From NCBI GenBank assembly GCA_039026235.1, contig JBCCMQ010000013.1, forward strand, positions 1 through 64,000: 64,000 bases of DNA, given 5' to 3'. Positions 8,463 to 16,966 of this stretch are shown here, piece by piece. The stretch comes from JBCCMQ01 sp039026235. GTDB lineage: Bacteria > Pseudomonadota > Alphaproteobacteria > Rhodobacterales > Rhodobacteraceae. Position 1 is the first letter of the stretch, and every line of letters begins with the position of its first letter. The notes below the pieces were generated by a model that did no database searches, was not told where the DNA came from, and worked only from the letters and a program-made list of their open reading frames with translations. A program made the translations under genes and the position numbers.

Positions 8463-9173
8463 TTAGGCTCTGGGCGCGAATAGATCGGCGATGAACGCGA
8501 TCTCACCTTGGACGCCTAGCTGTTTGTGATGGATGTGGCCGTGTTTGATGTCTCGGAACGTTTCAAAGCCACTTAGGGTCGCCCTGGCGGTTCGCAGGGA
8601 TCCAAAGCTCTGACGATATCCTAGCAGACGCTTCATTGCGGCGTGGTCGCTTTCGATCGGATTGTCCTGCCATTTTCGATCAATGTGCCCGATGCTGTCG
8701 AAGTGCGGGTCATAGCGATAATCGATGTTTCGGATGACGCGCCGATAGGTGCGTGCCTTGTCGGTGCAGATCGTAACCGGCCTATGGAGCCTGACGCGCT
8801 CAATGGCCTTGGTGAGAAACGCCTTGGCCGCCTTTGCATGGCGCCGCGCAGTGAGGCAGAGATCAACCATTTGACCGTTCGCGTCGATCGCGCGCCAGAG
8901 ATAGCGCCACTTTCCCCAGACGCGGATGTAAGTTCCGTCGACGTGCCAGTTGACGCCGGCCAGGCGAAGGTGCCCGTCGTTGCACTTCGTGAGTTCTGGG
9001 ATGAACTTCTGGAACCAGCGATACGGCATCGAACCATCGACCGTGACGCCGCGCCCCACCAGAAGATCGGCGACATCCTGGTAGGACAACCGATACCGCA
9101 GGTACCACCGCACCGCACAAAGGATGACCTCACGCGGAAATCGATGGTGCTTGAAAGGCGACTTGCGTGGCAT
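8463..9173 (-). CDS. IS6-family DDE transposase
   Basis: A 236-residue transposase beginning MPRKSPFKHHRFP, the usual start for the family. A longer frame to 9206 exists but adds an atypical N-terminus. The helix-turn-helix region (LSYQDVADLLVGRGV) precedes a DDE catalytic core with Asp79 (HVDGTYI), Asp138 (CTDKA) and Glu174 (NPIESDH). All three catalytic residues and the full length are present, so it should be active. It catalyses replicative transposition of the element at 8407-9228. Confidence 0.93.
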   Translation of the reverse strand: MPRKSPFKHHRFPREVILCAVRWYLRYRLSYQDVADLLVGRGVTVDGSMPYRWFQKFIPELTKCNDGHLRLAGVNWHVDGTYIRVWGKWRYLWRAIDANGQMVDLCLTARRHAKAAKAFLTKAIERVRLHRPVTICTDKARTYRRVIRNIDYRYDPHFDSIGHIDRKWQDNPIESDHAAMKRLLGYRQSFGSLRTARATLSGFETFRDIKHGHIHHKQLGVQGEIAFIADLFAPRA

Positions 9174-9210
9174 GGCAAAACTCAGAAATGCAAACCACAC
9201 AGACACAGTC

Positions 9211-9228
9211 GATTAATGTAACGGTCCC
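9211..9228 (-). repeat. IS6 element right inverted repeat
   Basis: Read on the minus strand this is GGGACCGTTACATTAATC, matching the left end. It lies about 37 nt upstream of the transposase start. Confidence 0.85.
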
Positions 9229-9384
9229 ACCGAAAGGGTAACGGGCGATTTTTATGCTTCGAACTCTGGGGCCGAAATGACACCTTTCATAGCGCTCGGC
9301 CCAACAGAGTTAGAGTAGCAATACTACAGTGAACTTCTTGGTGCTTTCGCTGGGGCTCTTGAACTCTTTATCTGAGAAAGGCGG

Positions 9385-10203
9385 CTAGGCGGCGCTGCTG
9401 TTCTTGAACTTTTGATGTTCATCTTCCACCAGCCCGATTTTCCAATAGCCAGAGATGTAGGTGTCGGCACGTGGCAGTTTCTTTTCATTGTGAAGGAAAT
9501 CGCGCAGCGCCCGGATCACGCCGGACTCGCCCGCAATGCATGTGCGTACACGTCCCTCTGGCCATTCAAGTGAACGTACGAAATCCTCTTGCGCCGAGGA
9601 AGGCGTCTGGGGGTCAGGGTGGACCAGCCAGTGCACCTCCATTCCGGAGGGCGCGTCTATCTCCTGACGGTCTTCGTCGACCGTGATCTCGAAAAGCGCA
9701 AGGCCCTGCGAATCTCGCGGCATGGCCTCCAGCGTTGCCGCCGCCATCGGAAGGGCCGAAGGATCTGCCGCCACAAGGTACCAGTCCGCGTCAAAGTCGG
9801 TAAGTTTCGGGAACGCCGGCCCCGCGAAGCCAAGGAAACTGCCAGCCTCGGCACGGTGCGCCCAGGCAGAGGCCGGACCGTTATCGCCATGGGCCACAAA
9901 GTCGATGGCAAGTTCGCGCGCCGCAGTGTCAAAACTGCGCACCGTATAGGTCCGCCGTTTTGGCGGAGGACCGTCCGTGAGGCGTTGGGCGAACCCTTCT
10001 TTGGTCTCGCCGGGCTCTGGGATCATCAGCTTGCAGTGCCCGCCGTCACGTCCTTCGGGGAATTCCTCAAGACCGGAACCGGCAAAAACGACGCGAATCA
10101 TATTCGGCGTAAGGTGGAACGCCTTCTTTACGGTCAGAAGGCGCGGGGCGGGCCGCCCTGTCGCTTTGCGAACCGCTTTCTTTATTCCTGCTATCATAGC
10201 CAT
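9385..10203 (-). CDS. Siderophore-interacting protein (FAD/NADPH ferric-siderophore reductase family)
   Basis: A 272-residue flavoprotein of the ViuB/SIP family, which reduces ferric siderophores in the cytoplasm to release iron. Visible landmarks are the flavin-binding RRTYTVRSFD, the FVAHGDNGPASAWA segment that follows it, and the C-terminal SGYWKIGLVEDEH block characteristic of the SIP domain. The ATG at 10203 is used; a TTG one codon earlier is also possible after AAAGGAG. It is the last gene of a four-gene operon starting with a DUF2218 gene. DUF2218 is frequently found fused to SIP proteins elsewhere, which supports a link. Confidence 0.9.
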   Translation of the reverse strand: MAMIAGIKKAVRKATGRPAPRLLTVKKAFHLTPNMIRVVFAGSGLEEFPEGRDGGHCKLMIPEPGETKEGFAQRLTDGPPPKRRTYTVRSFDTAARELAIDFVAHGDNGPASAWAHRAEAGSFLGFAGPAFPKLTDFDADWYLVAADPSALPMAAATLEAMPRDSQGLALFEITVDEDRQEIDAPSGMEVHWLVHPDPQTPSSAQEDFVRSLEWPEGRVRTCIAGESGVIRALRDFLHNEKKLPRADTYISGYWKIGLVEDEHQKFKNSSAA

Positions 10204-10225
10204 CAATCATGCTCCTTTGGACCCG

Positions 10226-10993
10226 CTAAAACTTGCCAGAGTTCCCCCAGGCTTCGCGCGGGCCGATCACTTCCTCGTTGGCCCAATGTTCGACGATTAG
10301 GCCACCCGCCACGCGGTAAAGATCAAAGACGGCGATGTCTTTGCCACGGGCGCGGCGTTTTCCATAAGTCACTACGAGGTCGCCCTGGCCGATGAGCTGG
10401 AACATCATCTCGTACGAACCAACATCGTCAGAGGAAAGCCAGTCTTCAAGACCCTCAAGACCCGCCCCGATCATAGGCGCCCGCTGGATCAGACCCTTGG
10501 CCACGAAATCGCCCGCCTTCGCGTGGTTGCGCTCTTGCAAAACCTGCTTGGTGTATTCGAGGACAAGCGCCTTGTTGGCATCCGTATCCGCGGCTTTGTC
10601 CACCTCTGTCGCCCCTTGCACCATGTCCTCACCGGACGCGGTCTCAGCTTGAAAAGGTGCGATCGTGTCCCAGTGTTCCAGGATCAGACCGTTGGCGTCG
10701 GTGTAGAACATGTCCATGGTCACCCACTGCGCCTCACCGTCGTTCAGCGACTGATAGGCACTGCAGAATACCCAGCGACTGTCCTCCAGAATGCGCACAA
10801 TCTCGATATGCCGCTTCGGGTTGCGTTCCAGGAAGGGTTCGAAAAACGCGAGAAATCCCTCTGCCCCATCGCTCACCCCCGTAGAGTGCTGGGTGTACCG
10901 GTGTCCCGTGTACTTATAGACGGCTTCCCGCGCGTTGCCGCCCGCGATGCCCTCAAGATAAATCCTGCGAACGTTATCCAGTCCCTGTCCCAT
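10226..10993 (-). CDS. Tandem SnoaL/NTF2-like domain protein
   Basis: A 255-residue cytoplasmic protein made of two NTF2-like (SnoaL) cone folds in a row, residues about 1-120 and 130-255. The duplication shows in the matching strand pairs FYTDANGLILEHWD and LYRVAGGLIVEHWA. No signal peptide is visible. The start at 10993 follows AAAGGAG. Such proteins bind or act on small molecules, but no specific function follows from the sequence. It is 22 nt upstream of the siderophore-interacting protein gene and evidently co-transcribed with it. Confidence 0.85.
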   Translation of the reverse strand: MGQGLDNVRRIYLEGIAGGNAREAVYKYTGHRYTQHSTGVSDGAEGFLAFFEPFLERNPKRHIEIVRILEDSRWVFCSAYQSLNDGEAQWVTMDMFYTDANGLILEHWDTIAPFQAETASGEDMVQGATEVDKAADTDANKALVLEYTKQVLQERNHAKAGDFVAKGLIQRAPMIGAGLEGLEDWLSSDDVGSYEMMFQLIGQGDLVVTYGKRRARGKDIAVFDLYRVAGGLIVEHWANEEVIGPREAWGNSGKF

Positions 10994-11079
10994 CGGAATC
11001 TCCTTTGAGTTTCACGTTTCTCTGCCCGGGCCGTGCGGTCAGACCCCGCCTGGGACCCGACCCGTATACCAGTCTTTGC

Positions 11080-11574
11080 CTAGCGACCGTGATATGCCTG
11101 GCTCACAGCAAAGCTGTCCTCGAACCAGTGCCAGAGAACAACCTGGCCATCGCGGACCTTGGCGCGGAGCGCGAAGGTGAAATCACCGATTTCCTGGCCC
11201 GAGTTCGTGGTGACACCATTCATTTCACCGAAGACGGCGACGGTATCACCCGAAGCGAAAGCATCGGTGTTTTCCCACTTCGTTGTCTCAAGGTTCGCCG
11301 AAAACACCCCTAGGAATTCAAAAATCGCCTCTTTTCCCCGGGTTTCACCGATCCAAGGCAACGTTCCGTCACCCTCGTTGTGCCAGACCATGTCATCGGC
11401 CATCAGCTCGCTCATCTTGGCCATGTCACCGCCGCCCATGGCGCCCATGAAGGCCATGACGGTATCAAAAGATGCTTGGGAAACCTCGTCCATTGTCTGT
11501 GCTCCTGAGTGTTGTGCGAGAATGATGGCGAGCGCGCTCGCCAAACTGGTGGTAATCAAAGTCCTGCGGTTCAA
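11080..11574 (-). CDS. Exported NTF2-like (SnoaL) protein with TTG start
   Basis: A 164-residue NTF2-like protein. The best start is a TTG at 11574, because GGAGG lies 7 nt upstream and it gives a twin-arginine-like signal (LNRRTLITTSLASAL ... SGAQT). The longer frame from 11652 overlaps the previous gene. The mature domain has a typical SnoaL pattern (MGGGDMAKMSELMADDMVWH, later VRDGQVVLWHWFEDS). The ribosome-binding site lies beside the stop codon of the DUF2218 gene, indicating coupling. Together with the tandem NTF2 gene downstream, the operon carries three NTF2-like domains. Function is not known. Confidence 0.8.
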   Translation of the reverse strand: MNRRTLITTSLASALAIILAQHSGAQTMDEVSQASFDTVMAFMGAMGGGDMAKMSELMADDMVWHNEGDGTLPWIGETRGKEAIFEFLGVFSANLETTKWENTDAFASGDTVAVFGEMNGVTTNSGQEIGDFTFALRAKVRDGQVVLWHWFEDSFAVSQAYHGR

Positions 11575-11587
11575 TTTTGAGCCTCCA

Positions 11588-11959
11588 TTAGGGGGCACGC
11601 CCAGGTTCTGGCGCGCATGTTGATCTCTTTTCTCGGTCATCCTTTGATCCATCCTCGGCGCTCGGCTCCGCGATGGTCTGCCAAATCAGTCGAGGATTTT
11701 CGCGGAAAGCGAACCGATCGAGATGGCTTGTCATCACCTCTTTCAGCAGATTGAGTTCGGCGTCGCCGGGGGCCTGCGCCCAAAGCTCTAGATGCTCGTC
11801 CGTGTGGAGAAGACGACACTGGCCAAAAACAAATGCGATGCAGGCATCGTAGGGTGGCCCTGCAGGCATAGCCTTGGATCCGAAGTGTCCGCACAAAGCT
11901 TCAGCGTATCGGCGGGCATGTTTGGTTTTGAACGTGGTGCAAGCCTGCATTGGCGCCAT
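11588..11959 (-). CDS. DUF2218 domain protein
   Basis: A 123-residue protein with the DUF2218 hallmark HLDRFAFRE near the end of the domain and a conserved beginning with HARRYAEALCGHF. DUF2218 occurs alone or fused to siderophore-interacting proteins in other proteobacteria; its activity is not established. Here it is the first gene of the operon ending in the SIP gene at 9385-10203, as if the fusion were split. ATGs at 11959 and 11950 are both possible starts. The polar C-terminal tail (after about residue 97) looks unstructured. Confidence 0.82.
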   Translation of the reverse strand: MAPMQACTTFKTKHARRYAEALCGHFGSKAMPAGPPYDACIAFVFGQCRLLHTDEHLELWAQAPGDAELNLLKEVMTSHLDRFAFRENPRLIWQTIAEPSAEDGSKDDREKRSTCAPEPGRAP

Positions 11960-12084
11960 CCATCTAAATCGGTAACGCAGCCTAGCGCTTGCGCTTTGAT
12001 CTGATTATCCATTGAGTCTAGACTTTATAATTCGCTTCAGCCGAACAATTGGGCGCTTTGCGCTAGCAGAAAGAAAAGACAACC

Positions 12085-13011
12085 TTGATAGATCGCCTCA
12101 GGCAAATGGCTGTATTCGCAAAGGTGGTCGAACAGGATTCGTTTCGCGGCGCAGCAAAATCGCTGGGGCTATCACCATCGCGCATCAGTGAAACTGTCTC
12201 GGAACTCGAAGACTATCTTGGCGTCACGCTTCTCTACCGGACGACGCGGAAAATAGCGCTGACCAATGAAGGCCGCATTTTCCACGGGCGGGTCACCGAA
12301 ATGCTTCGCAGCGCGGAAGCGGGGCTAAATGAGGTTACTGCATTGTCCGTGGAACCCGTTGGTGCGCTAAGAATCTCTTTCCCGGCGTTTCTTTCGTCAG
12401 GACCCCTGTCAACGGCTGTGGCCGACTTTGCAAAGCGACACCCGAACGTCGCCTTTTCGGTCACCTATACAGACAATGTCGTCGGGCTAATCGAGGACGG
12501 TTTTGACCTTAACATCCGTGTGGGGTGGCTGGACGACAGCTCCATGATGTCCCGAAAGCTCGCCGTCGGGCAGCGTGTTTTGGTCGCCGGCCGGCGGTAT
12601 GCAAGCCTCAGGAAAGTCCCCCAAAGTCCCACCGACCTCGAAGATTGGGATTGGATCCGTTACCGCAACCGGGCAGACACCACGAAGCTTGTAGGACCTG
12701 ACGGGTCTGAAGAGAAAGTTACCGGTAAGGCCCAGATCGAAGTCGACAGTATTGATGCGCTTTACCACCTGGTTTGCCAGAACCTCGGCGTGACCATTCT
12801 TCCGGCAAACATGGCCGAACGGGGCGTGGAAAAGGGTGATCTCGTTCGACTGTTGCCGGACTGGACGCTACGAGAACTTGGAATTTTCGCGGTTTGGCCC
12901 GATCGCTCTCGCCGCGAAAGCCTCACCCTGCTTTTCGTGCGTTTCCTCGCGGAACAGGGGCTCTGCGAGCCATTCGATGAACACCGGAGCAGCCAAAAAC
13001 AGGTAGTTTGA
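12085..13011 (+). CDS. LysR-family transcriptional regulator
   Basis: A 308-residue LysR-type regulator: N-terminal winged helix-turn-helix (MAVFAKVVEQDSF ... SLGLSPSRISETVSELE, residues about 8-60) followed by the effector-binding domain. The TTG at 12085 is used because it provides the usual D-R-L-R-Q-M lead-in; an ATG seven codons later would clip helix 1. It is divergent from the DUF2218/NTF2/SIP operon with 125 nt between them, the standard arrangement for a LysR protein and its target. The inducer is unknown. Confidence 0.88.
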   Translation: MIDRLRQMAVFAKVVEQDSFRGAAKSLGLSPSRISETVSELEDYLGVTLLYRTTRKIALTNEGRIFHGRVTEMLRSAEAGLNEVTALSVEPVGALRISFPAFLSSGPLSTAVADFAKRHPNVAFSVTYTDNVVGLIEDGFDLNIRVGWLDDSSMMSRKLAVGQRVLVAGRRYASLRKVPQSPTDLEDWDWIRYRNRADTTKLVGPDGSEEKVTGKAQIEVDSIDALYHLVCQNLGVTILPANMAERGVEKGDLVRLLPDWTLRELGIFAVWPDRSRRESLTLLFVRFLAEQGLCEPFDEHRSSQKQVV

Positions 13012-13379
13012 ACTAAGCGCAGCAGGTCGGCAGGAACCCTATGTGTGGGGGAGTTATCGCCGTTACTCGACACAAACTGCTGCAAACGAGCAGAACCGGC
13101 CGTCTCCTTACCTGGCGTCCGCGACATCACAGGGCGCGCTTACACCATCGGCGAGGCGGTGCCGATGGCCATGTTGCGCGCCAATTTTGACACTTCGCGG
13201 GTGACAATGGCAGGAATTGCCGCTAAAGCGATGCACACATGACAAGGGAGAGCCGTTCGATGCAAGACAGGATTCCACACCAGCGGTAGCCGCCGGTCCT
13301 GTTTGGGCGGGCATCTGTCCCGCCGAGTATCACGCCTCTTCAATCCCACCGACATTTTGTCCCAGACCTATGGTCCGTC
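13012..13379. other. Intergenic stretch with no recognised gene
   Basis: About 370 bases between the LysR gene and the ABC exporter gene. Short open frames on both strands show no domain, signal or ribosome-binding site. It must contain the promoter of the downstream exporter gene, but I cannot point to one with confidence. Confidence 0.4.
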
Positions 13380-15218
13380 ATGTTTCGCACGTTCGAAAAC
13401 CTCATTGATCCGTTTCAGGCGTTTTCAACTGAAACCCCGCCTAAACGGCTGTTGCCCTACATCTGGTCCCAGCTAAGCGCGCTCGGTTATTGGCTGCCGA
13501 TTATGGCCGGCACCAGCCTGCTGGTTGCCGTCTTTGAAAGCCTTCTGATCTTTTACGCCGGCCGCGTGATCGATCTGATGAATGGTGCCGGCGCGGCAGA
13601 GTTCTGGTCGCAAAACTGGCACGAGATGCTTGCCGCAGCAGTCGCGCTTCTTTTGCTGCGGCCGTGCCTGATCACGTTCAACCACCTGCTTTTGGAACAA
13701 ACGCTTGTGGGCACTTTGCACGTTCAGTCCCAATGGCGCGCGCACCGCCACATCCTTGGACAGTCGATCGCTTTCTTTCAGAATGACTTTGCCGGCCGAT
13801 TGTCGAACCGGGTCATGCAGATCGGGCCGGCGACCGAGGACTCGGCATACATCTTTCTCGAAGCCCTGTGGTTTTCGATGGTCTACATCATCGGGGCCAT
13901 CTTGGTGATCGCCTATGTCGATGTCCGTCTTGCGGGGATATTGGCGGTCTGGCTGGCGCTTTACGTGCTCTATACGCGTCACCTGGTCATCCGCATAACC
14001 CATGCGTCCGAAAAATGGTCCGATGGGCGATCGGCCGCAACCGGGCGGGTCGTTGATGCCTATGCCAACATCGAATCTGTGAAGCTTTTCGCCGGGACCC
14101 GGGCCGAAGAACACTACGCGCTAAGTGCGTTCCGGCGCCTTCGGCTGCGGCTGCTGCGCTTTCTGCGCTTGGCAACCGAGATGCACTTTGTGCTGAACAC
14201 GCTTAATGGATCGCTCATGGTCGCCATGGGCGGCCTTTCGATGGTTCTTTGGAGCCGGGGGCAGGTCAGTATCGGCGAAGTGACAGCCGCATTCGCGCTG
14301 ATCTTGCGGTTGAACGGCATGAGCGGTTGGATCATGTGGGTTACTATCCGCCTGTTCGAACACTTCGGGGTGATCCGGGAAGGCTTGCGTTCGATCGCCG
14401 TCGACCATGCCGTGACCGACGTGCCGGGCGCGCCGGACCTTGCGGTGGCCCATGGCGAACTACGCTTCGAAGGGATCAGCCATCACTACGGCAAGGACAC
14501 GGGCGGGTTGGATGACGTATCGCTCACCGTGGCATCGGGCGAGAAGGTCGGGCTTGTCGGCCCATCGGGTGCGGGCAAGTCCTCGTTGATCAATCTACTG
14601 CTTCGGTTTCGCGACATCGAGGCCGGACGCATCCTGATCGACGGTCAGGACATCGCGCATGTCGCACAGGAAAGCCTTCGGCAATCGATCGGCGTTGTGA
14701 CGCAGGACAGCTCGCTCATGCATCGTTCAATCCGCGCGAACATTCTTTACGGTCGGCCCAAAGCTGGCGAAGACGCCATGGTTGCGGCAGCCAAGAAAGC
14801 CGCCGCGCATGAATTCATTCAAGAGCTTCGCGATAGAGAGGGCCGTGAGGGCTATGACGCCCATGTGGGCGAGCGTGGCGTGCGTCTGTCCGGCGGTCAG
14901 CGCCAACGCATCGCGATCGCAAGGATGATCCTAAAGGATGCGCCCATCGTCGTTCTGGACGAGGCGACCTCGGCTCTCGATTCACAGGTCGAGGCGGATA
15001 TCCAGTCGTCACTTCGGCTGGCCATGGAAGGAAAGACCGTCATTGCAATTGCCCACAGGCTTTCCACCATTGCCCAGATGGACCGTATCGTGGTGCTGGA
15101 TCATGGCAGGATCGTCGAAGAGGGCCACCACGAGACATTGCTGGCAAAGGGTGGCCTTTATGCCGATCTTTGGAGCCGACAGTCCGGTGGCTTCCTGATG
15201 GGAACGGCCGCGCGGTGA
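13380..15218 (+). CDS. ABC exporter, fused membrane and ATPase domains
   Basis: A 612-residue half-transporter of the MsbA/ABCB type. Six membrane segments span residues about 30-335. The ATPase domain follows with Walker A GPSGAGKSS, signature LSGGQRQRIAIAR, Walker B IVVLDEATSALDS and switch histidine in IAHRLSTI. It would act as a homodimer exporting a lipid, drug or siderophore-like compound. It stands alone and is not overlapped by neighbours. The nearby siderophore-interacting protein operon makes siderophore traffic possible, but that is inference only. The start has no strong ribosome-binding site. Confidence 0.9.
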   Translation: MFRTFENLIDPFQAFSTETPPKRLLPYIWSQLSALGYWLPIMAGTSLLVAVFESLLIFYAGRVIDLMNGAGAAEFWSQNWHEMLAAAVALLLLRPCLITFNHLLLEQTLVGTLHVQSQWRAHRHILGQSIAFFQNDFAGRLSNRVMQIGPATEDSAYIFLEALWFSMVYIIGAILVIAYVDVRLAGILAVWLALYVLYTRHLVIRITHASEKWSDGRSAATGRVVDAYANIESVKLFAGTRAEEHYALSAFRRLRLRLLRFLRLATEMHFVLNTLNGSLMVAMGGLSMVLWSRGQVSIGEVTAAFALILRLNGMSGWIMWVTIRLFEHFGVIREGLRSIAVDHAVTDVPGAPDLAVAHGELRFEGISHHYGKDTGGLDDVSLTVASGEKVGLVGPSGAGKSSLINLLLRFRDIEAGRILIDGQDIAHVAQESLRQSIGVVTQDSSLMHRSIRANILYGRPKAGEDAMVAAAKKAAAHEFIQELRDREGREGYDAHVGERGVRLSGGQRQRIAIARMILKDAPIVVLDEATSALDSQVEADIQSSLRLAMEGKTVIAIAHRLSTIAQMDRIVVLDHGRIVEEGHHETLLAKGGLYADLWSRQSGGFLMGTAAR

Positions 15219-15531
15219 ACTCGTGGCCGGACCCAGCGAAAAGATCTGACTGGTGGGAAACATTGGAGATCTGCCGATGGAGCCCGCCGAAGGTGGCGTC
15301 TTTGGCTCTGGCGCAACTTGATCCGCGGCGTCTTTCGACACGCCGTGGTGCAGGCTCAACCGGCGATCGCGAACACATTCGTTTGCAGTGATCACTATTT
15401 GCTGATCCAGATTGATTAGCGACTGACATTCTTAAGGGCGACAAGGGCACCGCGACCCAACCAAGGTGGGAAGCGTCTTGGTCACGAGGCCAACGGCTAC
15501 CGACAGAACACGAAACCCGAAAGGATGTTCC
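15219..15531. other. Intergenic stretch with no recognised gene
   Basis: About 310 bases after the ABC exporter gene. No coding region, clear terminator hairpin or RNA gene was recognised. It probably holds the promoter of the DUF3179 gene. Confidence 0.4.
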
Positions 15532-16917
15532 ATGGCATCGTCAAAAAGACCGGCGTCGAGCGTAGTTTTTGGCGCGGTCTTCGCCGCGTTCGCGCTTCTG
15601 GCGGCACAGACCCTGACGGTGCAGGAAGCGGCGGCGCAGACTGACTATGCCGTCGATCAGTTCGGCAACCCTCCGAACATACCCGATGGACCCCTCTCGG
15701 CAGATCTTCAGCGCGCGGTGCAGACGGCATTTGTTGACAGCGTAACGCAATCGACTTGGGGCCGGGATCAGCAACTGGCGCTGCAAGAGATCGCCATGTC
15801 AGGCGACCCGCGACTAGTCTGGGTCATCAGCGATCTGATGCGGTTCATTTCAAACCCCTCGCTCAGCCTGGAGCTTGCCGGTGCCGCCTCGCAGGTGCTC
15901 GGCAGAGATCTTCAAACGCCGAATGCATGGGGTGCGGTCACCGATCATCTGATCGCCTGGGATGTGCCCGCGCCGCCCGATTACCTGCCAGTTAAACGCG
16001 CGATCTTCACGAACATCGTACCAGGATGGGACCGCATTTTCGTCGAAGGCGACATCGACTGGCGGCTGGTGTCCTGGGGCGGGGTCCTGATTGACAATCG
16101 GGCCTTTGATACAACGGATACGCCCTGCAACTGCATTCCTGCTGCCGACAATCCGAAGGTCACCAGTGCCGAAGACGCCGTATGGCTTAAGGATGATGAC
16201 ATCGTCTTTGGTATCGAGGTGAACGGAGAATACCGCGCCTATCCGCGCCAGATCATGGAAGTGCGCGAGATGGTCAACGACACACTCGGCGGACGCGATC
16301 TCGGCATCCCCTACTGCACGCTTTGTGGGGCGGCGCAGGCCTACTTCACCGATGGTCTGCCAGGGGACATCGAACGCCCGATCCTTCGAACCTCAGGTCT
16401 TCTCATCCGCTCGAACAAGGTGATGTACGACCTGAACACGTACTCGGTTTTTGACACCTTCCTCGGCCACGCCGTTACGGGACCGCTGGCGGAAAAGAAC
16501 CTGCAACTGGAACAGGCGACCGTGATCACCACGGATTGGGGCACATGGAAGGAAGAACACCCCGAAACGACCGTTCTGATTGAGGCGCTGGCACTCGGGC
16601 GGGATCCCGACTTCCGCAACGGCAGGGATGCCAACGGCCCGATCTTTCCGGTGGGCGACGTCGATCCGCGCCTGCCTGTCCATGAAGACATCATCGGCGT
16701 TGTAACCGCATCCGGGAACCCGGTGGCGTTTCAGCGAAGTAAGGCGTTTGTCGCACTGCAGCGGGGCGATGAGATCGCCGTTGAAAACGTACGTCTTGAA
16801 CTTGACGCGGGTGGGATCAGGGCTGTGGATGCGGACGGCAGCGATCTGGGCAGTCACCAGGCGTTCTGGTTCGCCTGGTCACAGTTTCATCCCGATACGG
16901 CCTTGTGGCCCGGATAA
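15532..16917 (+). CDS. DUF3179 domain protein, exported
   Basis: A 461-residue protein with a signal peptide (from the ATG at 15532, MASSKRPASS... EAAAQT) and a DUF3179 domain over roughly the C-terminal two thirds. Typical blocks are NGEYRAYPRQIME, IPYCTLCGAAQAY with two cysteines, SGLLIRSNKVMYD, W-x-x-W near a HPET motif, and FAWSQFHPDTALW at the end. The molecular role of the family is not established. It is exported and therefore periplasmic. An earlier GTG at 15466 is possible but would hide the signal peptide. Confidence 0.88.
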   Translation: MASSKRPASSVVFGAVFAAFALLAAQTLTVQEAAAQTDYAVDQFGNPPNIPDGPLSADLQRAVQTAFVDSVTQSTWGRDQQLALQEIAMSGDPRLVWVISDLMRFISNPSLSLELAGAASQVLGRDLQTPNAWGAVTDHLIAWDVPAPPDYLPVKRAIFTNIVPGWDRIFVEGDIDWRLVSWGGVLIDNRAFDTTDTPCNCIPAADNPKVTSAEDAVWLKDDDIVFGIEVNGEYRAYPRQIMEVREMVNDTLGGRDLGIPYCTLCGAAQAYFTDGLPGDIERPILRTSGLLIRSNKVMYDLNTYSVFDTFLGHAVTGPLAEKNLQLEQATVITTDWGTWKEEHPETTVLIEALALGRDPDFRNGRDANGPIFPVGDVDPRLPVHEDIIGVVTASGNPVAFQRSKAFVALQRGDEIAVENVRLELDAGGIRAVDADGSDLGSHQAFWFAWSQFHPDTALWPG

Positions 16918-16966
16918 GATCCCGTCGGCGATCGGCTAAGTCGACCTCTCGGCTGGGTTCGCGCGA

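Larger units (their letters stand above)
8407..9228. mobile_element. IS6-family insertion sequence, complete, no target duplication
   Basis: The element is 822 bp, bounded by imperfect inverted repeats beginning GGGACTGTTGCGTTAATC on the left (8407) and GGGACCGTTACATTAATC on the reverse strand at the right (9228). It contains one intact transposase gene. The 8 bases outside the left end (CTGCAAAA) and right end (ACCGAAAG) differ, so there is no target-site duplication. This is what one expects after cointegrate resolution or an IS-mediated deletion or inversion. Confidence 0.88.

Noticed and set aside
13045..13355. Short open frames in the gap before the ABC exporter
   Set aside because: No ribosome-binding site, no recognisable family, and overlapping frames on both strands; treated as non-coding.
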